This document shows, one piece after another, positions 38,001 to 51,101 of a DNA stretch of 64,000 bases (position 1 is the first letter of the stretch; every line of letters begins with the position of its first letter). Under the pieces are notes generated by a model. The model worked only from the letters and a program-made list of their open reading frames with translations, was not told the DNA's origin and searched no databases. The stretch lies in contig NC_066855.1 of assembly GCF_001640805.2 (NCBI RefSeq), positions 15,718,236-15,782,235 of the forward strand, given 5' to 3'. The stretch comes from Lates calcarifer. Taxonomy: Eukaryota > Chordata > Actinopteri > Centropomidae. The position numbers and the translations under genes are program-made.

Positions 38001-39586
38001 GGGATGCCGACTTCTCCCCTAGCCGGAGAGCCTAGCTTAGAAACTCTGATAACCGACTTTTAAACGAATAACAAACGCCGTGAACCGGACATTACCGTCA
38101 GCAAAAAAAAAAAAAAAAAGTGTGTTCTCTTGTTCCCGGGGAGTATCACCAACCGATCGGCTTTTTGTAACGTTGCTGTCGAGGTTGCTGTTGGCAGGTC
38201 GTGTTGAAGTCGTACAAATGTAAACATGAATGAGGTCGAGAAACACACGTCCCAAATGCCCGTTCAGGCTTTCAGCCAATCGTAAACCGCGGAGTGTGAG
38301 AGTCCTCGTTTCTGATTGGTTGTTGGCTCACCGATTAGAAAAGATACACTTGAAGGATGATTCACAGGTAAACTTTGCAGGTTAGTTGGTTTACAGGTGG
38401 TGTATTCCATTATAACCGGGTAATCCTTACAGAAAATGAAAAATAGTCGCCCTGGTCGGAAGACAATTAACATTACTGTACAGAGGTTATATCTGTTTAT
38501 CATTTTATTTTTAATCTTTGTTGCCTGTCATGCTCGCGGGCAAGTTTTGTTGCTGCTGTGACATAAATTAAATGAGAAGCGACAAGTAAAAAGCAAAAAT
38601 ACAACAAACGCAACACTGGGTTTTAAACTGACCAATATTTGTTGAGGATTATTATTATTATTTACTCTCTGTTACAGGTTCAGGATCAGTTCAACGACGG
38701 AAAAGAGTTTGGCTCCCTCTCGTGTCCATGGGAAGCGAGGAGCATATGCTTTTAAACTGGACTACTTTACCCACAATGCAGCATATATTGATACTTTCAA
38801 AGACAATCGGATGTAATGCCGAAAAGACAACAATAGTGAGACAACAGTTGTTATTTCCAGCCTAATGTCCCAAAATGTCCATTTTACTCATTTGTTATTG
38901 ATTACGACGTTTTAATTTATCAAATGTCCATGTTAACGTGTCTCTTGTCCATGTTGCCCGTAACTGTTTTGGTGTCGTGTCGCCTTGAAAAAGTTGGTAG
39001 CGCAAGTGTCCGAGTAGCACCTGAAGGCAGCAACAGCAGCAGGTTCTGACGAGCGCAGCTGACAGCGGATTTTTGGTGCTGCGACAAGCGACAGCAAAAA
39101 TGTAAGTTAAATGTTTTTACCTCAATATTTTTATCATCGTGTTAGATTCGTTAGAAAGCCTTGTACTGAAAACGCTGTTGTGTATCTGAATAAACATTAT
39201 GTAATATCTCGGGTGCGGTCTTTTTAGATTACTTTCGGTTTCTTTCGACTAACAGCTTTTAAAAGTTTTTATGCAACATATTAAATGTCATTCCCAGGTG
39301 ATGTGGATAGTTTTAAATTAGAGAGTCAGTTTCAGAGGTGGAAAGTGTTTTTTGAGTAAAATATGGATGTGTAGTCAGTTGGAAAACAAGTGAAAGTAAA
39401 AATGTAACTGCGCACAAACAAATCAAAACAAAAAAATCATCAACAACAGGAAGAGGGAAGTCTATAAAAACACTGGTGCTGCTTTCTGCCATAACACGGG
39501 CCCGCGTGTAGCACCTGCTGTCATCAGTCAGAGCCGTGAAATGTTGTTTCATCATCGGTCTTTATATGTTTACTGGCAGCCCTGGC
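38001..39586. other. ttll6-calcoco2 divergent promoter region
   Basis: The spacer between the two head-to-head genes. A donor (AAAAAT|GTAAGT, exon end 39101) marks a probable noncoding first exon of calcoco2 at about 39000-39101. Its intron ends at the acceptor at 39578-39579, just before the start codon. The open frame at 38279-38037 has no homology that I recognise. Confidence 0.5.
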
Positions 39587-42500
39587 ATGGAGAGCCCTTC
39601 AGGGACAGCAGCTGAAACCTCAGCACGCACCTACTCCCAGGTTGTCTTCATCGACATCCCTCACTCTTACCCACCTGCGACCCCCGTCACCTGCTGCTAC
39701 ACCCTCACTGCAGGGTACCAGCCCCATCCTAGGGACTGGGTGGGCATTTTTAAGGTAAGGAAACCCTTTGTTTAATCTGCTGTAATGTCTGTGTGTTATG
39801 TTAAGGAATATCTCTGTAAATGTGTTTTATAACTTCTCCTTCACAGGTGGGGTGGAGCACAGCAAAGGATTATCATACCTTCGTATGGGTGGAGCCATGT
39901 CTGGATGTGGTAGGACAGGGGTCAGTGACTAGACAAGCTGTTTTTAAGGGTAAGGAACAGTTTCACTTTTGTTGCCAGGTTGAAACTGTTTGTAATGTAC
40001 ACTCAAACGCACCTTCAAAACACACTGAACACTGATCGTTTTATGTGTAAACAGTTAAATCTGCTCTGCTGACACACACACTCAAATCCTCTAGGTTTGG
40101 CAGACAAAGAAGACCTTTCTAGAGTTTCTAATAATACATCTCTGTACTTAAGAGTTTTACACATGTGTAAATAATAACACTAAAGATGACAGTTAAAGGT
40201 CATGTTTTACTCTTTCCAGGCATTTTATTTGAAGTTTTGATTTCCTTAAGAAGATATATTATAGAAGATAGTGCCAAAAATCATCTCAGTTAAGCTTTAC
40301 ATCTTCCCTCTCACATGTCTCTCTGGCGCTTTAGCAAGAACTGGGCTTTTTGTGTCTTTGGAAATCTCACTTTCTACGATATGGCATCTTTAAGCAGGAC
40401 AGTGCCATTACTAACCTGTGTTTTTTTGGTTTTTTCATTATGACAAGTCAAAAGACCTTTCTCAATGCACAGTTCAAACTCTGAGGGAGTCTGGCCACAA
40501 AGGTACAGACAGGATGTTCAGTTTGCAAATGGGGAAACAGTGTTCTTGCTGACAGTTGCCGATTGTGGTGATTACATTTCAGTTACACCCTGTCATCGTC
40601 TCTGTAGTGTTTAAAGTGAAATCTATAAGACTTTGAAATGGGCAGTACAAGGGCCATGACTAATGACATCTCATGAGTCCAGTAAAACACACAAAGGCAC
40701 TGATATTCACTCTGAGAAAGGTCTGTTAATACACCTCCACAACCCAAATTAACTCATAAAGCAGCTGCACAGGAAAGGCCCCAGTAGTTAAGCCTACAGT
40801 ATAGTATGTTTAGATTTAGGCAGATAGTTTTACTGTCAGCTGTAAGACAAACTGTACAGCAGTGTTTTGACAGGTTTGACAGGAAATATTTTATGTAGAA
40901 GATTCCTTCTTACTCCTTTACTTGTCTTGTGACACCTCAGGTTTATCTTTGGCCTTCTCAAGGGGTAGTGACCCCAGCAAGAGGTGCCTCAATAAAGTGG
41001 TAAATATCGAGATAACCCCATAGTGAAATAGATGGAGATATTCAGAATCTCAAAAACAAACAGGCATATGCATTCTCTGCTCACACTCTCCAGTTTGAAA
41101 GTGATGAACAGTGAAGATGTAGCAGAAAAAATGCAAATGCAAAAAAAACCTTTTTATAAGCATGCGTAGTAGAAGTGAAAGAATTCCGCTCTTGTCCCAT
41201 CAGAGTACTACCTGCCGAAGGATGAGATCGAGTTCTACCAGTTCTGCTACGTTGACAACAGTGGTCAGGTGCGAGGAGCCAGCACTCCCTTCTGTTTCAA
41301 AAACCCAGAGGAGCAAAACATGGAGAGCAGCCCGGAGGACGACCTCCTGGTTATTACAACACAGGTATCACATGCAATGACAGATTTGAAGCAAAGGCCA
41401 GTGACTGTATCTTGTATCTGTTGTGGGAACAAATAGACAATAAATGACTGTGTGGAAAATACCCATGATTACGTAAAGGAGTGACATTTTTAACATTCAG
41501 ATGGTTGATTGATAGAGCTCTGTGTAAAAAACACACCTGTTTATCTGTAAAGAAAAGTACTGTACTAATGTTGAAGCATTTGTACTCAACTTATTTCCAT
41601 TTTCTGTAACTTTATACTTCTACTCCACTACAGTTCACAGTCAAACATCATACTTTTTACTCCATTTTATTTATTAGGGGTGTAGTGATTCTGAAACCAA
41701 AACCATGATACAAATGTCCACAAAATCATATCATGATACAGGAATATACACCCCAGCCTGCTGCCACCACTGCAGGTGCAGCTTGTTGAGCTCTTATTAA
41801 AATCAGATCAAGTTTTGTAAATATTACACATTACACCTATTTTATTATCTTCCAGCTGTATGTGGCATGTGACTATTGAGGTCCTATCATGATGGAGTGA
41901 TAAAAGTGATAAAAGACTCACACATTCAAATCAGCAGTGTGGGAATCAAACCATGGATTTTGTAGAACACACACCCCAAATATACAATCAGTTACTTGAG
42001 TTGGATTAATCACACACAACATAATCAACAGATGAATTATGATTATTATAATTATGGCTTAAGATGAGATGCGACATGATTGATCTGACTTAAGTTGAAT
42101 ATCTGTGTACGTCTTCTACCACTGATGAAAACAGATCTCTTGTCTCTGAGGAGTAAATAAAGCTTTATATTGACTTTAATGTGTTTTGTTGAACCCAGGA
42201 GCAGGTCGAGCAGAGCATGCATGAGAAAGCTGAACTGCAGAAGGAGCTGGATCAGATGAGGCAGGAAAATGAAAACTTGAAAAGTACTTTACAGAAGGAA
42301 CAACAAGAGGCTGCCATCTTAAAGGTCTGCATGTCCACAGTGACCACATTTGCTCATTGTGCAACAGAGAAAAGAGTTAAATAGGAACTGAACTTTGATA
42401 TTTGATGCAGCGTCATTGATTAATCTGTACAGGGGCAGAATGAAGAGAAAGAGAAAGAGAAGAGTGAGCTGGTCAGAGAACTGGATCAGATCAAGGAGCA

Positions 42501-45500
42501 GAATGGAAACTTAAAAAGCCACTTACAGCAGCAGCAGCAAGAAATGGAAAACGCAAAGGTCTGTTTTCAGTTCACATGTGAAATCTAAACTGAGCACTGC
42601 ATTATCAGCGTGAAGACTTAACCTAATGTTACTTCCAGGAGGAGTTGGTCCAAATGAAAAAGAAGGTGGAGATACAGCAACAGAGCGCTGCGGAGCAGAA
42701 CAAAATGAATCAGAGTTTGAGTTTTGACGGAGCATCAAGTCCAAATGAGGTGAAGATAATTTTATCCCTTTGTTATACTTTGAGAAAATCTTCTATCAGT
42801 CTCCTCCTGTAATAATTCTTCTTTGCTGAAATTTTCCAGACACATTCTCAGGAGAAATACAATCGAGCAGTGGTGAAGATCAACCAGCTGAAAGACGAGC
42901 GCAAGGAGCTGAAGGAGAGGATCGATGTTCAAAGCGACGAGATTGTAAAGTGAGTCAAGTCTCCGCTTCTCTGTTTTTTAATCATAAAAATATATTGAAA
43001 CTTTTAGAGGTTGTTTCATAATGTTTTTGTGTGATTTTAGGTTACATAGCAAATTCAGAGAAGTAGAACGGGAACTGTTCAAAGCAAGAGACAGCATCCA
43101 GCTTCTACAGGTAAATCTACTCTAGCTTTAAAGGGTGAGGCTGAGGTTATTCTGTATCTGTCTAATTGTTAACAAATCCCATGGAGAGAGAGAAAAAACA
43201 ATTATGTATCAGTCCTTCCCTCTCAGATCCAAGCATTGGCTCATACTGAAGATGATCTTCAAAAACAGGTCACAAGTTAAAGGTTTCCTAAAACAGCAGG
43301 ACACTACTTTTTAATCAAACGTCAGTCAAACAGTAAACTGTGCATTTGTTGGGGACTATTTCCAGCAGCGGATGAATACACTTTTGGTGCTCTAGTCAGT
43401 ATTTACAGCAGTGGGATGGTGTATTATATATGTAAATATATATGTTTTGTACATACATGTCGGGGGTATCAGTAAAACTTAGCAGATACCAGGACAAATA
43501 TGCAGGAGGAGGTTTGAGAACAAGGGTCATGGATGAAAGGACCTACCATAAGTCCAGGGGCCTGAGAGGTCAGGAGGGCCCTGGACCAGAGCCTCTGTAT
43601 GAGGTGTTAATATTTCATGTACAGAAAATGACCATAAACAAATGCAGAACAGTCCCAAAGAGAGGCAAAACAACCAAGAAAAGACACAAAGTAACCAGAA
43701 ATACATAGAAAACTTCCCTTAAGACGTGTTTCTGAGTCTAGCGATGATAAAGGTCAGATGAAGATCATTTGGGTCCATCATACATATTTAAATGTGTGTT
43801 TTACCTCTGGCAGGTTGATCTTCAGAGCAGTGAGAAAGAGAAAGAGAGGCTCTCTGCAGAGCTACAACGGCTGCAAAGCATCGCACACAACGTGGACGAA
43901 GTGAAGAGGGAGAACCAGGAGTTACGCAGGTCGCTGTCGCAACAAGAGGCACCGGAGGCCTTTCCAGCTGATGATGTGAGAGTGGGAACAAATGAAAACA
44001 TTGAAAATAACAGTCAGTTCATGAATCAGACAGAGAAGCACAGCTTAATGATGTGTCCTCTTCCGTTGCAGTGTCAGACTCTCTCCAGCCAGCTACAGGA
44101 TGTTCAGGTGATGTTGGTGACGGAGAAGGAGGAGTCCAAAAACGCCAAGAGACGAGCTGAGTATCTGGACAGACAGTTGATGGAGGTCAGGGAGCAGCTG
44201 GAGAGTGTGAGCTCAGCATATGACCAGGAGCAACGGAAAAGCGGCAAATTGGAGGTAAACTCAAGCTTCTGACAAGATCTAGAGTTTGGTTAAGGTATAC
44301 TGTGTGGCCAAAAGTATGTGGACGGGACTATTTGTTATTTTAACCTGGACAACATTCTGCTTTCAACTTCAACTGCAACAGTTTGGGGGGGGGACTTTGT
44401 CCTGTTTGAATACGACAATGTCCCTGTGCACAACCAGCAAGGAAACCTGATGTAGAACTTTTTAAAACTTACAAAGTGCTTTGCAAGAAAAAGAGAAAGA
44501 GGGAGAATAAGAGCCAGAGAAGACAACATGTTAAATCAAGCAGAACCAAGCATAAAGAATCAGTTTTCCCTGTTTGGTGTGGAAGAACTTGACCGTCCAT
44601 CCAACACCTTTGGGATGAACTGAAACACAGACTGACCCAGCATCAGTGTTGGTCCTCACTAATGCTCTTGTGTCTGAGTGGGAGCAAATCCCTTCAACCA
44701 AGCTCCAAAATCTAGCGAAAGGTCTGAAACCAGAATAGTGGAGACTGTTACAGCAGCACATTAATATCTATGGTTTAGAAAATCATGTTCAGCAATGACA
44801 CAATGTTCAGATGTCCACAAACTTTTGGCCATATAGTGCACAAGTCAGATTTGTCCTCTGTGTTAAATTAAAAAAAAAAAACTCTGAACATGTCTCTGTG
44901 TATAATTTTCCAGCTACAACTCAGAGAGGCATTGGAAACGATCTCAGATAAAGAAAGCATCATAGACGAGAATGAACACCTGATGAGGCTTGTAAATCAT
45001 GAGAAAGAGGAGCTCATCAGAGAAAACCACGTAAATTTACACCAACACTTATTTATTCAGCAAATGTTCACATTCAGTCACCTCGAGATTTTTTGACACT
45101 TGTTTGCTCAACTGTATTTATTCTGTCAGAATCTAAAAAGTGATATCGACGGCCTGCGCAGAGTTCACGACCTCAATATCGCTCCCCTCACCGAACCGCC
45201 ACACATGCAGCCTGACGCCACCTCACAAGCCGGAAACGCTTCAATCGGCCATGAGCAGCAACATCAGGACACATCTGGCCAGGCTGATGACCTGTATGAA
45301 CCCATTGGTGAGTAACAGGTTCTGATATAAACAAACTTAAGTGTCTTCCCTTACAGTTTAAAGGATCATGTCACTGAAATCAGGGGCATCAGATGAACAA
45401 TTAATGAAAATAATCATCAACTCCATAATAAAACAGTAATTGTTTGAATTACCTGGTATTAACAGATTTCACTTTCCTTGCAGGGAACATTGAAGAACCA

Positions 45501-46591
45501 GAGGAAGAGGTGAGTCAAATATTATCTCCAGAGGATTAGGTCCTGTGTTAGTATAGTAAGGAGGCAGCAACATCACCTGTCCCATCACTCATATTATTCC
45601 TGGTTGATGAGCCATAGCTGAGTCATCTATCTGTATTCTTCTTAATCTTTCTGGTCATAGTGCCAATAATGAAACTCTTACATAAACTGGCTGCATTATG
45701 TAACTGTTTTTAGTAAAAATTTTGGACTTAAGGGAAAGATAAAAGTGAAAATTCTTCACTTTTACTCACAAATATAAGAACAGTGTTTCAAACGTCTTTT
45801 GACTTAAAAATGCTCTTAAGTTGGTTAAGAGTAGACCTTGGATGACTACAGTACAGAAACAGAGCTGAGCTAACCTGTTTTCTGTCTGATAATAATAACT
45901 TTGTCAGTGTGGCACTAAATTCTCTTTATTGTATGATTTCTCTGATGTACCTCATCTACCAACAACAGCCAATTTCCTATTATTTCATCCCTATTTATGT
46001 AAATGTATACATTATGAATATATTAAATTGTTGTTCAATATTTCACAGAAATAAAAAGTCAACTGTATAAACTGATATTTTTATTAAAGATACAATATGG
46101 CAGTATTAGGTGTATCTAACAAAGAGGCCACTAAGTGTTTTTCTCTGACAATATGACTGAATTGTGTAAATGGTAGAAACTAGCTGGAGTGATAGATAAA
46201 AATAAAAAACATTTACATGAACTGGAGAGAACTTTACTTCAAAGAATTTATTAAGACTTAACTCCAAGTAGTAATCCCTCCCTCACATGGTCCATGGATA
46301 TTTACACATGAGCCGAGAGTGACTCCGATGTTTACTGTTTATTTTCGAGGCGGACTTAAAACTTAATCCGCTCCTTATATTCTGTTACCACTTGTGATGC
46401 GTGCTGTCTCTATTTCTGTCCTCTGGCAGGTGCTGGTGTGTCGTCACTGCCAGGAGAGCTTCCCCGGCATAACCCGAAACGAACTGGAGCAGCACGAGCA
46501 GAGTCACAGAGTGTGTCCTTTCTGCACCATGATCTGTGACAACATGGAGCAGTCTGTGTTCGAAGATCACGTCTACAGTCACGAGCTGTGA
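39587..46591 (+). CDS. calcoco2: Calcium-binding and coiled-coil domain protein 2 (NDP52-like autophagy receptor)
   Basis: Selective autophagy receptor that links ubiquitinated or galectin-marked cargo to LC3/GABARAP in the cytosol. Fourteen coding exons: 39587-39754, 39847-39949, 41204-41364, 42199-42324, 42433-42558, 42639-42749, 42840-42949, 43041-43110, 43814-43975, 44072-44254, 44914-45030, 45130-45307, 45484-45509, 46430-46591; 600 residues. The N-terminal SKICH domain (about 15-140) has [40 protein letters not shown] and EYYLPKDEIEFYQFCYVD. It is followed by DDLLVITTQ, the position of the non-canonical LC3-binding motif. A long coiled coil covers about 145-510. DDLYEPIG could be a canonical LIR. 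Two C-terminal C2H2 fingers end the protein (CRHC..HEQSH, CPFC..HVYSH). It is longer than human CALCOCO2 (about 446). Synteny with ttll6 and snf8 favours CALCOCO2 over CALCOCO1 or TAX1BP1. Exons 4 and 5 are duplicates of each other. Confidence 0.9.
44296..44840. mobile_element. Degraded Tc1/mariner-like element in a calcoco2 intron
   Basis: The left end reads TATACTGTGTGGCCAAAAGT and the reverse complement of the right end reads TGCACTATATGGCCAAAAGT, so the ends are inverted repeats. The interior at about 44600-44700 carries broken transposase-like coding sequence (HLWDELKHRL), close to the NPIENLWDELK region of Tc1-like transposases, with stops. It is not functional. Confidence 0.65.
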
Positions 46592-48221
46592 GACCTGCAC
46601 CGGGCCAAAAGTGTGGTTGAATAAGATTTAATATTACACGTCCTGCAAGCTACGTGGTCATATTTAAAGGACTATTGTGATGTTTTTGCATGTTCATATT
46701 CATTTACTGCTAATTATACTTAACTTTAAATGGGCACTGTACCAGTCTTACATATTCATTTACCAGTCAAGGGAAGAACTACCTGGGGGAAGTTTCTTTT
46801 GAGGCTCTGGAGGAGTTTTATGAAATCTAAGAAAACTACTTAAGTGACTAAGACTGAAGATGACAGATTATTTTACTGTGTTACAAACCAGAGTGAGGAG
46901 TTTGAAAGATGTCATCAGAGCAGAGGTCTAAAGATGATGGAGGTGCATTGTTTATGCAGCTTGACCCATATCAGGGACTAAAGTCAGTCAGGACATCTCA
47001 ACATCTGCTGCTTTAATTTGGATTTCAATTCATTTTTAAATCTCTCGTGCAATACTTATTTTAAATTGAAATAATTTAAAGATACATAATCCATCACAGT
47101 GAACATCATGTCCACATTCATTTTGGTACAACAAATTGTTGTAAAAGGCCTGCAGTGAATTATCACATATTGCATTGAGTATTAGTTGAAATTTTTTGAT
47201 GCTGCCGCCAGTATGATAAAACCAGAGTTTCTGTATTGATTCCCAGCAATACAAAACCCTTGTTGTCATTTAACAAAAGAACTAAAGTTTTCAAGTCTTG
47301 TCTAAACACAAGCAGACGCATTTTTCACGATATTAGGCAAGCCATCACAAATTTTCTTTTATGTTTTTCTCTCTATCAAGTCACTGGAAACACAGTCCAT
47401 TGTCTACTGTGTGTGTGTTAACCAGGTGGTATTAATGATTGTATTGACGTCGACTTCACCCTCACTCAGAAACATGCTTAAAATGGTTTGGTCCTTTAAG
47501 TAGATTAAATCATAATTAAAACTAAAGCATGCACATTATATATTAACCACCATTATTCTTTTAAAGTACAGTATAGCTTTGCACTTATTATCTCTCAGAG
47601 GAAATTCTTAAATACTGTTATCAGATCTGCTGATTGAAGGGTTTATTTGATCTGTTTTAAACATGTATATGTGACAGGATGAATTGTTGATGAGAGACTG
47701 AGCAATATAACGTGAGTTTGTGTCAATGACGAGGTCAAATGTGTAAGAGCATTTAAATGGGATGTAATAAAAATTAGGATTAACTGGTACAATGCAGCAC
47801 ATGTTGTTTCTTTCAAAGTTTATGTTTATACATGAAAATTAAACAATTACATGTTTCTGTGCATCGACAATGATCATAAACCACCCATTAACCATGACCA
47901 CATGACAAGAGAAGGTCTTACACTGAATTTCATTTGCAGTGTAACAGAAATCAAGCTGCTTTCAGCGACTCTGTCATAATGTAAGTGCACTCGTTGCATA
48001 GAAGTTAGTGAGGACAGCCCAATGAGGAAAGTTTTCCGTCCTCGTGTCCAGAAAATGACCTCAGAGAGGGTTCACCCTGCCAGCCAGCTCCAGTGAACCA
48101 GCCAACTCCATCACATGATCCTTCCCCACCAGGCACATTTTGTTTACAAACATGTCTCTAAAACCGTCACCACCTCAGTCGTGGTCCAGGTCCGCTTCAT
48201 CTTTTTTCCTTTTTTTTTCCC
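46592..48221. other. calcoco2 3' UTR and snf8 3' flank
   Basis: A convergent intergenic stretch. The calcoco2 3' UTR probably ends near AATAAA at 47766-47771. snf8 ends at 48222 on the other strand. AT-rich, no gene seen. Confidence 0.5.
47766..47771 (+). terminator. calcoco2: Candidate poly(A) signal of calcoco2
   Basis: AATAAA, 1.17 kb past the calcoco2 stop codon. No closer canonical AATAAA was noticed. Confidence 0.35.
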
Positions 48222-51101
48222 CTAAGGTGTCATCTGATTGGCCTCCTCCGGTGTGACATCACGGGATGTGAGCTCAGAGAAGAGAGCAGGCAGCCAGTAC
48301 TGTGCTTCTCCAGCTGCTTGAGAGTCCAACCAGGCCAAGCCTTCTTTCAGCAGGTGATCCTGTAAACATGAGAGTAAGGGTTTTACCACAGGCTTATTTA
48401 ACAACATGGAATTCAAATGAATGCCTTTTTTCTCTATTAAAATAATCCAAATGTTAAAGTATGATAAAACATGATATGGCTTCAAATTATTTCTTAGGAT
48501 ATCAAATATTTAATCTGTATATTAAAGTTCTCCCTGCAACTAACTCTAACTCTAACTGCTGATCATTAATTTTACATGATGTTAAAGAACAGTGATTCAC
48601 AATTTCTCTCCACACCAAATGTCAATTAAGACGTATTCAAAGAACCTACAGAATAACAATATAAGACTTTAAAACTTAAGCATTTTATCAACTGAATTCA
48701 AGTCAAGACCTACAGATACTATGCTTCAGGAGAAAACAGTCAAACTGTCATACAGAGACCTGAAATTAACTGATATGTACTTACCAAGACGTGACAAGCT
48801 CGTTCCTTCTCCCATTTCAAGCTGTCCTTAATCTCACTCACTGTGACGTATCCCTTTTTCTACAAACAAACAAAGACACAAAGAGACGTCACTGCTGTGT
48901 CCCAAACAGCTGCAACTTCTGTTTCTGAACAGATAAACCCTTTCAGAGAGGGAATCTGTAACACTATTACAGTCAAGTAACAATTACTTAATAATTAAAT
49001 AGCAATTTTATTACAGTGCTTACAGAAGGCAAAACAAGATGCACATTTAATGTCTACTGTCTCTATTTTATCTTGTGCTGCTGCTGCTTTATATTAATGT
49101 TGCAGCATTCAATTCAGACTTGGAAGTGTTATATAAATGTCTAACATAGTGAAACTGCTGTCACGACTTTCACTGAAAAGTGACTCTGGGACTTATTCAG
49201 ACTTTAGAGAGACACTGCAGATACATTTACATAATGAAGTGCACGTCTGAAGGGGCTTTAGATTGATAAAGACTACGTGACCAAAATCTGTATGAGGACC
49301 TCAGAGTACTGAAATTGCCCCTAACAATTCAACTGAGGAGTAAATCTGTGTAAAATCCACAATTTACAAATCAAGTCGCCATTTTTTAAAGGACTGCAGT
49401 CATAACCTTGGCCTAATTTGAAAGTTAACTCTTTACATTTTACAACCAAAAAGAGGTATGGAACCAAAGTTAGAGCCACAAACATGGTAAAAATGTGAGC
49501 TTTTGTGCCATAAAAAACGAAACATAAAGCAGCAGCTGTAGTTGAAACTTTTGTGTCGAAAAATGCTTCTGTCTGAACCAAATCAGTCTGGCACAGACAA
49601 AACACACTTAAAATAACACTAGCAAGGTGTGGTGGTGGGACAGTGTGGCTTTATAGGTTAACCAAGGAGCTGTGTCTCACCTCGGCCAGCTGTAGAACTA
49701 CAGTATGGTCCATGTTGAGCTCTGCTGGGACTGACTGCACCAAGTAAGAACCACCGACAGGAATCATCCCAAAACCGTTCCCCATCACCTTCAGTTTCTT
49801 TATGGCTCTCATCAAGTCATCTCTGGGAAGCACAAATTCAATCATTTTAATAAACATTCAACTCAGACCAGACACACTGGCATTTAATTATCCAAATATG
49901 ATGTTTATATCAATAAGCAAACCAGTCACTGACATAATAAGTACTATTAAAGCCTGTTAAGTAAACCTAGATAGAAAAAACTGGACTAGTAAAAGATGTT
50001 ATCACTAATGGACACGTGAAATAGTGATACTTACTGGCTTACATCCTGAGCGTATTTGCCTCTTCCTTTCAGCACCCTCTGATGGAGTTCATCCAAAGTA
50101 ATAAGCCCTGAGAGAAAATACACATTATGAAGCTGTGGCAGTGATCTCACAGCCAGAGCACAGCATAATTTACTGCTATTTACTGTGCTGACATGCACTG
50201 AATATTGCCAAAATATTAGTGATGGGAGTTGAGATCCAAGCACAGTTAATTATAACTGTCAGCACTTTGTTGGTGCAGTCAAACACAATGACAGCCATTC
50301 AGTTTTCATTGACAAATTACAGACCTCCATTTCTGTGTTTCAGGGCCAGGCACACTTCAATGATCTGAACACCGAGCTCATAATAGAAGTCACCAACTCC
50401 AAGCATCTCAGACCAAAAACCTTTGCCAGCTGTGGGAAGGACAGGAATCATTATATTCAACTGCAGAACATATTATTTACACCAACTTCTCCCAGGCTCT
50501 TTGTATCTTTTTTTTTTACAGAATATATCCTGAATGGTTCTCACAGGCAAGTGGGTCAACTCCAATGGTGGCACACATTTCCTGAAACTGCACCCTAAAC
50601 TGTGAGTTCTTTCGGATTTCTTGTTTGTGTTTGCTGGCAAACTCCTCTAGGTTGGATTTGAAGGTCTCCAACTGCTTGGACATCTGGCAGAAAAACAAAC
50701 AATTCAGGAAAGGATTTCAACAACAATACAGTAGAACAGGCGAATGTATAAACACGTCTAACGTTTACACACACACTATAAATATACTGTATAGCAGCTA
50801 CAGATTTCTAACTCAAAGCAGGGACATTTCAGGGGTCAAAATGAAGCTTTTTTTAAAAGTGAACCTCTACTATTATGTAAATGTGTTTTCTATCGACTCA
50901 CCTGGACAATCTGGTCCTCTGCAAGAACAGTTCCTCTTTCCTTATATTTGGCCTGAGTAGGAAAGAAAAAAAATCACATGATAAGAAAACGTCATTTAAA
51001 ATAAACTTGGTTAATGTGAAAACACAGATGTTCAGTTGCAACTTCACCTCTGCCAGTTTCTTTTTGGCAATAGCTCCCGCTCCGACACCTCTCCGATGCA
51101 T
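48222..51101 (-). CDS. snf8: Vacuolar-sorting protein SNF8 (VPS22, ESCRT-II subunit)
   Basis: Core subunit of ESCRT-II, which acts on endosomes between ESCRT-I and ESCRT-III to sort ubiquitinated cargo into multivesicular bodies. Eight coding exons: 51101-51048, 50952-50902, 50683-50545, 50429-50325, 50107-50035, 49822-49681, 48859-48785, 48359-48222. They sum to 258 residues, the same length as human SNF8. The start is [18 protein letters not shown]. An N-terminal helical hairpin ([37 protein letters not shown]) leads to [20 protein letters not shown] and then two winged-helix domains ([60 protein letters not shown]). The end is [16 protein letters not shown]. It is convergent with calcoco2. 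All splice sites are canonical and no lesion is seen. Confidence 0.96.

Noticed and set aside
38037..38279. An 80-residue minus-strand frame (MAESLNGHLG) near the X-box
   Set aside because: It lies upstream of the likely ttll6 start and has a long Phe run from a poly-A tract, with no homology or splice evidence.
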